From an uncultured bacterium (GTDB taxonomy: Bacteria > Patescibacteriota > Minisyncoccia > Phycocordibacterales > PALSA-1337), in the NCBI GenBank assembly GCA_903876465.1, contig CAIRAF010000106.1, forward strand, positions 1 to 7,284: 7,284 bases of DNA, read 5' to 3'. This document shows positions 1 to 4,702 of the stretch, in pieces (position 1 is the first letter of the stretch; every line of letters starts with the position of its first letter). Below the pieces are notes generated by a model. It searched no databases, was not told the DNA's origin, and saw nothing but the letters and a program-made list of their open reading frames with translations. The translations under genes and the position numbers were made by a program.

Positions 1-61
1 CAGAAGACGGCATACGAGATAACGTGATGTGACTGGAGTTCAGACGTGTGCTCTTCGATCT
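1..61 (+). other. Illumina P7 / index / read-2 sequencing adapter (contaminant)
   Basis: Bases 1-20 are the 3' 20 bases of the Illumina P7 oligo (ending CATACGAGAT). Bases 21-28 (AACGTGAT) sit exactly where an 8-base index belongs. Bases 29-61 are the read-2 primer sequence, starting GTGACTGGAGTTC and ending GATCT, with one C missing from the usual CTCTTCCGATCT. The orientation, with the adapter reading into the insert at 62, is that of an untrimmed library-fragment end. These bases are not part of the organism, and no feature should be called across them. Confidence 0.98.
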
Positions 62-239
62 GGGAGGGGAGTGGACTGTTGAAGCGGGTAAAGAGTTGGG
101 CATTGATGTTCGAGTCTTGGAAGATTCGGTAACAGTCAGAAAAGAATCTAAGTTACCTGAGAATCAAAATAAGTTTTCCAATAAAATTGTGGCACTGCTA
201 AGAAAGCAGTTTGGCGGACATGCGATAAGTAAAAAGTAA
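62..239 (+). CDS. C-terminal fragment of an unidentified protein, 5' end cut by the adapter
   Basis: An open frame runs from the first genomic base to a TAA at 237-239, giving about 58 residues from GEWTVEAGKELGIDVRV to GGHAISKK. Its composition is protein-like (charged and hydrophobic residues alternate, with a basic tail), so it may be the real end of a gene whose start was lost at the fragment end. I do not recognise the family. A GTG at 48 would give a formal start, but it lies in the adapter and is meaningless. The opposite strand of 148-240 is occupied by the implausible tail of the desulfurase frame, so the two readings compete and this one looks more protein-like. It may not be contiguous with what follows (see the junction near 240). 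Confidence 0.35.
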
Positions 240-1224
240 AAAGTTGAAATAAGAGGAATTCATTATCAATTCCTGGAATCGATATGTTTAAAATGTGAGG
301 AGATTGATATTTGGAATCAACTTCTGAACCATTTATTTTAATATCTGCACGAATTCTTTTAAGACCTTCAATAAATAAAGTCTTCAGTTTAGCGACATTT
401 TTTGTTTCTTTGTTTCTTAGCTTTGTAATTAATTCAAAAGCTTTCGCCAATCCCATGATTGCAGGAATGTTTTCGGTTCCAGACCGTAATCCACTTTCCT
501 GTCCTCCACCAAGGATAATTGGCTCAATTTGCTTGGCATCTATTACCGCTCTCTTAATATACAAGGCACCAATACCTCTTGGACCATAAATCTTGCTTCC
601 ATCTAGAGTGAGCAAATCTACACCGAGATTTTCTGTATTGATTTCTTCGTAAAGAGCTTGAGCGGCGTCAGTATGCAAAAGTGGGTATATAGTTCCTTTT
701 GCCTTACGTGCATCTCTCACTATTTTCGCAATTTCTTTAATAGGTTGAATAGAACCAATCTCATTATTAACCATCATGATTGAAACCAAAATTGTATTCT
801 CTTTTATTGATTTCTTTAATTCTTCAAGTGTAATAATTCCATTTTTATCAACAGAAAGTCGTGTTACTTCGCAACCATGTTTCTCCATCATATTGGCTGT
901 TTCAATAATAGAAGAATGTTCGATCGATGAGATAATGAGATGTGGCTTTGTAATGCCATTGTGTACTGCACTGCGAGCAATGCCCTCCAAAACAAGGCCG
1001 TTCGCTTCAGTTCCTCCACTTGTAAAAATAATTTCATCACTATGCGCATTCAGATAATCAGCAACTTTTTGACGGCCTTCTGCTAAAGCATTCTTGGCAT
1101 TAACCCCTTCTTTGTAAAGTGAAGACGGGTTGGCAAATGCAAAAGTCGAGTACTTCTTCATTTCTGAAGTTACTTTTGGGTCTATGGGTGTGAGCGAGGC
1201 GTAATCGAGGTAAATTCTCTTCAT
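148..1224 (-). CDS. Cysteine desulfurase (NifS/IscS-type, class V aminotransferase fold), 3' third missing
   Basis: This PLP enzyme family takes sulfur from cysteine, giving alanine and a persulfide for Fe-S clusters and thiolated tRNA. The start is the ATG at 1224 (MKRIYLDYAS); a longer frame to 1269 would translate a terminator. Numbered from there, it shows TSGGTEAN at 68-75, His103 (IEHSS) stacking on PLP, VNNEIG at 152-157, HTDAAQ at 184-189 with Asp186 and Gln189, the PLP lysine Lys211 in DGSKIYGPRGIGALY, and RSGTEN at 247-252. Residues 1-328 (to base 241) match the family. The frame then continues for 30 residues unlike any desulfurase and stops at 148. Full enzymes are about 380-400 residues, so the mobile loop with the persulfide-carrying cysteine and the small C-terminal domain are absent. 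As written, the product would be inactive. The cause is probably a chimeric contig end, less likely a real truncation. The residue before Lys211 is Ser, where His is usual. Confidence 0.9.
   Translation of the reverse strand: MKRIYLDYASLTPIDPKVTSEMKKYSTFAFANPSSLYKEGVNAKNALAEGRQKVADYLNAHSDEIIFTSGGTEANGLVLEGIARSAVHNGITKPHLIISSIEHSSIIETANMMEKHGCEVTRLSVDKNGIITLEELKKSIKENTILVSIMMVNNEIGSIQPIKEIAKIVRDARKAKGTIYPLLHTDAAQALYEEINTENLGVDLLTLDGSKIYGPRGIGALYIKRAVIDAKQIEPIILGGGQESGLRSGTENIPAIMGLAKAFELITKLRNKETKNVAKLKTLFIEGLKRIRADIKINGSEVDSKYQSPHILNISIPGIDNEFLLFQLFTFYLSHVRQTAFLAVPQFYWKTYFDSQVT
231..244. repeat. Two tandem AAAAAGT units at the suspected junction
   Basis: AAAAAGT occurs twice in tandem at 231-244 and is preceded by a further AGT. 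It lies exactly where the desulfurase stops resembling its family and just after the plus-strand stop at 237-239. A short A-rich repeat like this could be the microhomology at which two unrelated reads or fragments were joined, or it could be ordinary AT-rich intergenic sequence. Confidence 0.6.
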
Positions 1225-1230
1225 GGAGTG

Positions 1231-1236
1231 AATATA
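1231..1236 (-). promoter_or_regulatory. -10 element TATATT of the desulfurase gene, apparently leaderless
   Basis: Read on the minus strand, TATATT ends six bases before the ATG at 1224, so transcription would start at or next to the start codon. There is no Shine-Dalgarno sequence. The -35 position falls in the T-run of the upstream terminator and is weak. The placement matches the other leaderless-looking promoters in the window. Confidence 0.4.
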
Positions 1237-1251
1237 GCTTATTTTGTAAGT

Positions 1252-1279
1252 AAAAAAAAGCCCGCACACTTATGCGGGC
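1252..1279 (-). terminator. Intrinsic terminator, minus strand
   Basis: On the minus strand, GCCCGCA (1279-1273) pairs with TGCGGGC (1266-1260) around a 6-base loop and is followed by eight T (1259-1252). It lies upstream of the desulfurase start, so it must end a transcript that begins between here and about 1400, or act as an attenuator in a desulfurase leader. The plus-strand side has no T-run, so it works in one direction only. Confidence 0.85.
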
Positions 1280-1367
1280 CATCGAAAGATACGGACCAAT
1301 TACCGAATGCGACCAAATAGATACGGCGCTTCGATATGAACATCGGGAGTAAAGAAATATGTATTGC
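1252..1367 (-). ncRNA. Candidate small RNA (or desulfurase leader) ending at the intrinsic terminator
   Basis: This stretch has no convincing reading frame but ends in a textbook minus-strand terminator. A minus-strand TATTAT (1379-1374) would start a transcript near 1367, giving an RNA of about 115 nt. Inside it, AGATACGG occurs twice (1287-1294 and 1319-1326, plus-strand letters) and GACCAA twice (1294-1299 and 1311-1316). The whole is bracketed by the inverted pair ATCGAA (1281-1286) / TTCGAT (1330-1335), which could close a stem. No Rfam family is recognisable to me, and no T-box motif is present. An alternative is a transcription attenuator for the desulfurase gene, whose ATG lies 27 bases past the T-run. 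Confidence 0.3.
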
Positions 1368-1369
1368 AA

Positions 1370-1378
1370 TGCTATAAT
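1370..1378 (+). promoter_or_regulatory. Extended -10 promoter TGCTATAAT for the DUF4446 gene
   Basis: A consensus TATAAT at 1373-1378 is preceded by TGC, giving an extended -10. Six bases separate it from the ATG at 1385, so the start site would be at the A of the ATG and the mRNA leaderless. The -35 region (about 1350-1355) is poor, as is common with extended -10 promoters. The same bases contain TATTAT on the other strand (1379-1374), so a divergent start is possible. Confidence 0.6.
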
Positions 1379-1384
1379 ATCCAC

Positions 1385-1864
1385 ATGCAATCAATTATTT
1401 CCAACCCACTCTGGATAGCCATTATTCTTTTATCTATCATTTCAATAGCACTATTAGTCATGGTGATAATGATGTATCTCAAACTCAAGAAATTTTTGGT
1501 AGATGTTGATTCAAATAACATTGGTGATTCACTAACGTCTGTCTCATCAAACCTAAATGAACTTCAGGCTTTTAAAAGTGAACTTGAGTCATACCTTGCC
1601 ACTGTCGAAAAACGCCTCAAAAAAAGTGTTCAGTCAGTTCACACTGTTCGTTTCAATCCTTTCAAAGGTAATGGTGGTGGTGGCAATCAGAGTTTTGCCA
1701 CAGCGTTTCTAACAGAAGATGGTGATGGTGTTGTAGTCTCAAGTCTTTATTCTCGTGAACATGTCAGTGTCTTTTCAAAACCAATAAAGGCTCACGCATC
1801 TGAATTTGAGTTGTCGGATGAGGAGCGTGAGGCATTGGAAAAGGCTAAGGAAGGACTGGTCTAA
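1385..1864 (+). CDS. DUF4446 family membrane-anchored protein
   Basis: This is a 159-residue protein of unknown function. A single hydrophobic segment at residues 9-31 anchors it in the membrane. A helical, probably coiled-coil stretch follows at about 48-85. Then comes the hallmark of the DUF4446 family: VRFNPFKGNGGGGNQSF at 88-104, a DGDGVVVSSLYSRE strand-turn-strand at 112-125, and KPI with LSDEE at 132-147. The family is found in Firmicutes and is common in CPR genomes; I know of no established function. I chose the ATG at 1385 over an upstream TTG at 1364 because the promoter -10 lies at 1373-1378, between the two. It is transcribed alone and ends near the bidirectional terminator at 1918-1955. 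Confidence 0.85.
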   Translation: MQSIISNPLWIAIILLSIISIALLVMVIMMYLKLKKFLVDVDSNNIGDSLTSVSSNLNELQAFKSELESYLATVEKRLKKSVQSVHTVRFNPFKGNGGGGNQSFATAFLTEDGDGVVVSSLYSREHVSVFSKPIKAHASEFELSDEEREALEKAKEGLV

Positions 1865-1877
1865 ATATAAAATAGAG

Positions 1878-1909
1878 TTATTCACACTTTTTACTCCAAG
1901 TGTGAATAA
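1878..1909. repeat. 12-bp perfect inverted repeat (hairpin) after the DUF4446 gene
   Basis: TTATTCACACTT (1878-1889) pairs perfectly with AAGTGTGAATAA (1898-1909) around an 8-base loop. It begins 14 bases after the DUF4446 stop. No T-run follows on the plus strand, and only a mixed T-rich stretch follows on the minus strand. It may stabilise the 3' end, assist the terminator just downstream, or be a protein-binding palindrome. Confidence 0.6.
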
Positions 1910-1917
1910 GTTCAAAT

Positions 1918-1955
1918 AAAAAAAGAAGGGTGCCTACTGGGAGGCGCCCTTCTTT
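1918..1955. terminator. Bidirectional intrinsic terminator between convergent genes
   Basis: GAAGGGTGCCT (1925-1935) pairs with AGGCGCCCTTC (1942-1952) with one G-U, around a 6-base loop. On the minus strand the stem is followed by a run of seven T (1924-1918), ideal for ending the orphan gene that stops at 1966. On the plus strand a shorter TTCTTT tract (1950-1955) could end the DUF4446 transcript. It sits between the two convergent genes. Confidence 0.85.
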
Positions 1956-1965
1956 GCGAGACCAC

Positions 1966-2307
1966 TCAATTCAAACAAATTATCTGGCCAGTAGAATCGA
2001 AACGAAGATAAATTGGTCTTTTCTTCCCCTCGACAATTAGAAGTGTGCTTATGCACGCATGAGCAATCCAATCACGGACTGAATTGTAAACATCTGACAT
2101 GATTTTACCTGAGACCCTGATTGAGATTCCATCGGCTTGCTGTCCACGACGAAATTTTGAAGACAAGACGGTAATTGTGGCGTCTTTTCCATAACCAACA
2201 AATGGTTCAGTTTTCACAATAAAATCACAAAATGCTTGAACTTGATCATGTGTCAGTATCAAAGGATTTTTTGTATCCATGAAATAAATAATGTCAATTT
2301 CTATCAT
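1966..2307 (-). CDS. Hypothetical 113-residue protein
   Basis: I do not recognise this family. The product is small and soluble-looking, with no signal peptide or clear membrane segment. It begins MIEIDIIYFMDTKNPL, has a helical N-terminal half and alternating short hydrophobic strands toward the end (STLLIVEGKKRPIYLRFD, then GQIICLN). Coding support is good: AGGGAG lies seven bases before the ATG at 2307, there is a plausible promoter upstream and a strong terminator right after the stop (UGA). A second ATG ten codons in (MDTKNP) is possible, but the Shine-Dalgarno favours the first. It is divergent from infB, and the two share a promoter region, which hints that its expression is linked to that of translation genes. 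Confidence 0.7.
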   Translation of the reverse strand: MIEIDIIYFMDTKNPLILTHDQVQAFCDFIVKTEPFVGYGKDATITVLSSKFRRGQQADGISIRVSGKIMSDVYNSVRDWIAHACISTLLIVEGKKRPIYLRFDSTGQIICLN

Positions 2308-2314
2308 ACTTATT

Positions 2315-2320
2315 CTCCCT
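2315..2320 (-). promoter_or_regulatory. Shine-Dalgarno AGGGAG of the orphan gene
   Basis: Read on the minus strand, AGGGAG lies seven bases before the ATG at 2307. It is the clearest ribosome-binding site in the window; infB, rbfA, the response regulator and the kinase show none. It fixes the start at 2307 rather than at the internal Met ten codons later. Confidence 0.65.
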
Positions 2321-2361
2321 CTCTTTTATTTAGTTGTTTACCGTAACCACTATTTGCTCCG

Positions 2362-2390
2362 ACATTACCACTGGAAAAATACGTTGTCAA
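2362..2390 (-). promoter_or_regulatory. Divergent promoter of the orphan gene: TTGACA - 17 bp - TAATGT
   Basis: On the minus strand, a perfect TTGACA at 2390-2385 is followed by 17 bases and TAATGT at 2367-2362, itself preceded by TGG (extended -10). The predicted start near 2355 gives a leader of about 48 bases carrying the AGGGAG site. The hexamer is nearly the same DNA as the infB -35 (TTGTCAA read from both strands). Confidence 0.55.
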
Positions 2391-2412
2391 ACGAGCCATA
2401 TTCTGCTACACT
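2384..2412 (+). promoter_or_regulatory. infB promoter: TTGTCA - 17 bp - TACACT with extended -10
   Basis: The -35 TTGTCA is at 2384-2389 (5 of 6 consensus). The spacer is exactly 17 bases. The -10 is TACACT at 2407-2412, preceded by TGC. The predicted start near 2419 leaves a leader of about 53 bases before the infB ATG with no obvious Shine-Dalgarno. The -35 overlaps the divergent one on the other strand by five bases. Confidence 0.65.
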
Positions 2413-2471
2413 CTTTTATCTGTAAGGCTCGCTCTCATTTGTCATAGCCCGCCTCAAATACGTCCAATATT

Positions 2472-4052
2472 ATGCCAACAACCACCCCTAAAACAGCTCA
2501 AAAGCTAGTCACACGCCCACCGGTGATTGTAATCATGGGTCATATTGATCATGGTAAATCAACTCTCCTCGACTACATTCGTCACTCAAATATTGTAGCT
2601 GGTGAGGCGGGTGGCATCACTCAACATGTCGGTGCTTACCAAGTAGAACACACAACAGCAGAAGGAAAAAAGAGTATGCTCACCTTCATTGATACTCCTG
2701 GTCATGCTGCCTTCTGTTCTATTCGCGAGCGCGGTGCAGACGCAGCTGATGTCGCTGTTCTAGTTGTATCAGCTGAAGATGGTGTTAAGCCACAAACTCT
2801 AGAAGCTTATAAAAATATAAAAGACGCTCGTCTTCCTTTCATCGTTGCCATAAACAAGATCGACAAACCAAATGCAAATGTTAATAAGACCAAAGAAAGT
2901 CTAGGTGAAAAAGAAATTTATGTTGAAGGTTGGGGTGGTGATATACCATGTGTTGAAATCTCTGCTCTCAAAGGAACTGGTGTTTCTGATCTCCTCGATA
3001 TGATTATTCTTGTTTCAGACATTGCTGATCTCAAATCAAATCCTCTAGATCCTGCCGGTGGCATTATCATAGAATCAGAACGTGATTCTCGCTCTGGTAT
3101 TTCTGCCACACTACTTATAAAAAATGGCACACTCGAAACTGGCACAGTCGTTGTATCTGGTGACGCCTATGCACCAGTTCGATTCATCAATAATTTCAAA
3201 GGTGAAAAAGTAGATAAAGGTGTTGCTGGCATGCCAGTTATCATTCTCGGTTGGAGTAAAATTCCTGCTTGCGGACTTCCCTTTGTAACAGTTTCAAATA
3301 AAAAAGAGGCGGAAAAAATCGCTGAGGCTTACGCGCAGGCAGAAAAGGCTAAAGCCCTTAAAGCTTCACAAGAAATTCCGGTTATTTCTCCTAAGTCACC
3401 TTTAGCTCCTGGAGAAATTGCGCCAGCAGAACTTTCAGTAGTCACCATTCCTCTTATTATTAAAACTGACGTTATTGGCAGTCTTGAAGGTATCAAACAT
3501 GAACTGGTAAAAATTACACATGATAGAGTCAAATTAAAAATAGTTTCTGAAGGCTTAGGTGAGATAAATGAAAATGATGTGAAGGTCGCAATTGGTGACC
3601 CACATCTCGTCATAATCGGCTTCAATGCAGAACCTGACAAAAAAGCTGCTGCAATGATAGAACGTTCAGCCACACCTATCAATGTTAAGAATTTTAAAAT
3701 CATTTACGAACTTATTCAGTATGTTCAAGATATCTTTAACAGCAAGATTCCAAAAGAATATATTGAAGAAATGCTTGGTCGTGCCAAGATTCTAGCCATA
3801 TTCTCAAAAGAAAAAGATCGCCAAGTCATTGGTGGTAAAGTTCAAGAAGGTGTTCTCACATCTGGTGCAGAAGTTCGAATCATCCGTCGTGAAAATGAGA
3901 TTGGACGTGGTAAGATTCGTGAATTACAAAGTCAAAAGAAACGTGTAGACGAAGTAGCTACAGGCTTTGAATGTGGCATGATGGTTGAAGCTAAAATGGA
4001 AATTGCCGTTGGAGATAAGATTGAGGCTGTTAAGACAGTCGAGAAAATTTAA
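2472..4052 (+). CDS. infB: Translation initiation factor IF-2 (short form)
   Basis: IF-2 is the GTPase that brings initiator fMet-tRNA to the 30S subunit and promotes 50S joining. The GTP-binding domain fills residues 17-185: G1 GHIDHGKST at 23-31, switch I GGITQHVGAY at 47-56 with Thr50, G3 DTPGH at 74-78, G4 NKID at 128-131 and G5 SALK at 165-168. A beta-barrel domain (about 195-285), the IF-2 specific domain 3 (about 325-420) and the C-terminal fMet-tRNA binding barrel (about 430-526, with GGKVQEGVL and ECGMMVE) follow in the usual order. At 526 residues it lacks the N-terminal region of most bacterial IF-2 (E. coli 890, B. subtilis 716); short forms are usual in reduced CPR genomes. rbfA follows after 10 bases, a classic pairing. 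The start MPTTTPK is the only ATG upstream of the G domain in this frame. Confidence 0.97.
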   Translation: MPTTTPKTAQKLVTRPPVIVIMGHIDHGKSTLLDYIRHSNIVAGEAGGITQHVGAYQVEHTTAEGKKSMLTFIDTPGHAAFCSIRERGADAADVAVLVVSAEDGVKPQTLEAYKNIKDARLPFIVAINKIDKPNANVNKTKESLGEKEIYVEGWGGDIPCVEISALKGTGVSDLLDMIILVSDIADLKSNPLDPAGGIIIESERDSRSGISATLLIKNGTLETGTVVVSGDAYAPVRFINNFKGEKVDKGVAGMPVIILGWSKIPACGLPFVTVSNKKEAEKIAEAYAQAEKAKALKASQEIPVISPKSPLAPGEIAPAELSVVTIPLIIKTDVIGSLEGIKHELVKITHDRVKLKIVSEGLGEINENDVKVAIGDPHLVIIGFNAEPDKKAAAMIERSATPINVKNFKIIYELIQYVQDIFNSKIPKEYIEEMLGRAKILAIFSKEKDRQVIGGKVQEGVLTSGAEVRIIRRENEIGRGKIRELQSQKKRVDEVATGFECGMMVEAKMEIAVGDKIEAVKTVEKI

Positions 4053-4062
4053 TTAATATTAT

Positions 4063-4398
4063 ATGTCACAACAAAAAGAAGACAGAACAAAAGAAATACT
4101 ACGTGAACTAGCAAGTGAATTTCTCATGCGCGAATCGAATAGAACCTCACTAATCACTATTACTGCAGTTGAACTTGAGGCACGTGGCTCTCGTGCCAAA
4201 ATACTTTTTACTGTTCTTCCGGAGAACCAAGAAGCTGCTGCACTTGATTTCTTCACTCGACGTTTACGAGATTTGCGTGAATATGTCCAGGAACATGCTC
4301 GAATGATGCGTGTACCATTCTTTGAAGTTGCTATAGATATTGGTGAAAAGAATAGACAGCGTATAGATGAGATTGAGCGTCAGGTGGAAGGTAAATAA
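4063..4398 (+). CDS. rbfA: Ribosome-binding factor A (RbfA)
   Basis: RbfA is a small KH-fold protein that helps mature the 3' side of the 30S subunit and 16S rRNA. The 111-residue product shows the family pattern: a helical start (RTKEILRELASEFL), the strand TLIT-like ITAVELEARGSRAKILFTVLP at about 33-53, a long helix (DFFTRRLRDLREYVQEH) and the closing VPFFEVAIDIGEKNRQRIDEIE, which matches the conserved 'P.l.F..D.s...g.ri..li' end. It is slightly shorter than E. coli RbfA (133 residues). It lies 10 bases after infB and is clearly co-transcribed. No Shine-Dalgarno is visible in the AT-rich gap, so it may rely on translational coupling. Sequence conservation in this family is low, but the infB neighbour makes the call firm. 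Confidence 0.88.
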   Translation: MSQQKEDRTKEILRELASEFLMRESNRTSLITITAVELEARGSRAKILFTVLPENQEAAALDFFTRRLRDLREYVQEHARMMRVPFFEVAIDIGEKNRQRIDEIERQVEGK

Positions 4399-4404
4399 AA
4401 AAAG

Positions 4405-4413
4405 TGTTAGAGT
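4405..4413 (+). promoter_or_regulatory. Possible extended -10 (TGTTAGAGT) for tRNA-Cys
   Basis: TAGAGT at 4408-4413 (4 of 6 consensus) is preceded by TGT and lies eight bases before the tRNA, so the transcript could start at its 5' end. The -35 is weak. The tRNA could equally be read through from rbfA, since no terminator lies between. Confidence 0.3.
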
Positions 4414-4421
4414 GTCCACAC

Positions 4422-4493
4422 GGCCACGTAGAAAAGTGGTAATTCGGCTCTCTGCAAAAGAGCTATACGCGAGTTCGATTCTCGCCGTGGCCT
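4422..4493 (+). tRNA. tRNA-Cys (anticodon GCA)
   Basis: The full cloverleaf can be read. The acceptor is GGCCACG (4422-4428) with CGTGGCC (4486-4492). The D-arm GAA/TTC closes a loop holding GTGG. The anticodon stem is GCTCT/AGAGC (4447-4451, 4459-4463) with loop CTGCAAA, giving anticodon GCA at 4454-4456. The T-arm is GCGAG-TTCGATT-CTCGC (4469-4485). The discriminator base is T4493, the U73 that cysteinyl-tRNA synthetase requires. CCA is not encoded and must be added by the CCA enzyme. It lies 23 bases after rbfA. Confidence 0.97.
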
Positions 4494-4549
4494 CACCTTT
4501 AAATCGCTTTTAATTTTCTTTAATTAAATGTAAACTGTTCCTAACACTC

Positions 4550-4633
4550 GCCCGAGTGGTGAAATTGGTATACACGCAAGACTTAAAATTTTGTTGCCGC
4601 AAGGCAGTGTGGGTTCGATTCCCACCTCGGGCA
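4550..4633 (+). tRNA. tRNA-Leu (anticodon TAA)
   Basis: This is a class II tRNA. The acceptor is GCCCGAG (4550-4556) with CTCGGGC (4626-4632). The D-stem is GTG/CAC (4559-4561, 4573-4575). The anticodon stem is CAAGA/TTTTG (4577-4581, 4589-4593) with loop CTTAAAA, anticodon TAA at 4584-4586, reading UUA and UUG. The long variable arm is TGCC-GCAA-GGCA (4595-4606), and the T-arm is GTGGG-TTCGATT-CCCAC (4609-4625). The discriminator is A4633, as expected for Leu. CCA is not encoded. It lies 56 bases after tRNA-Cys. Confidence 0.97.
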
Positions 4634-4666
4634 CAGAAATAAACACAATATCCACAGTTTTCTCCA

Positions 4667-4695
4667 TTAACTACATTTCTAGTTTCTGTTACACT
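4667..4695 (+). promoter_or_regulatory. Response-regulator promoter: TTAACT - 17 bp - TACACT, extended -10, leaderless
   Basis: The -35 TTAACT is at 4667-4672, followed by a 17-base spacer, TG at 4687-4688 and TACACT at 4690-4695. The ATG at 4703 begins seven bases after the -10, so the mRNA should start at or within a base or two of the start codon. TG-N-TACACT is the same extended -10 as the infB promoter. Confidence 0.6.
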
Positions 4696-4702
4696 GTACG
4701 CC

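Noticed and set aside
48..61. GTG start of a 63-residue frame
   Set aside because: The start and first codons lie within the sequencing adapter, so only 62-239 can be biological.
1225..1269. Extension of the desulfurase by 15 residues (MCGLFFTYK...)
   Set aside because: It would translate part of the intrinsic terminator and its A/T run; the family begins at the MKRIYLDYA start at 1224.
1252..1380. T-box or known riboswitch for sulfur metabolism upstream of the desulfurase
   Set aside because: No T-box antiterminator motif, SAM or other recognisable aptamer core is present, and a separate -10 element lies after the terminator.
1100..1390. 96-residue minus-strand frame across the 1252-1367 region
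   Set aside because: It overlaps the desulfurase in another frame, crosses a terminator and has an unprotein-like composition rich in Ser, Arg and His.
3329..3703. 124-residue minus-strand frame within infB
   Set aside because: It is a shadow of the infB codons, with no promoter or ribosome-binding site. The minus-strand frames at 2918-3145, 4059-4256, 5116-5340 and 6942-7148 and the plus-strand frames within the desulfurase are likewise shadows.
2472..4052. infB as a truncated gene because it is short
   Set aside because: All catalytic and tRNA-binding domains are present in order; only the variable N-terminal region is missing, as in other reduced genomes.
4403..4548. Inverted repeat AGTGTTAG (4403-4410) / CTAACACT (4541-4548) flanking tRNA-Cys
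   Set aside because: Eight bases over about 140 is close to chance in AT-rich DNA, and the pairing does not extend. It could be a processing stem but the support is too weak.
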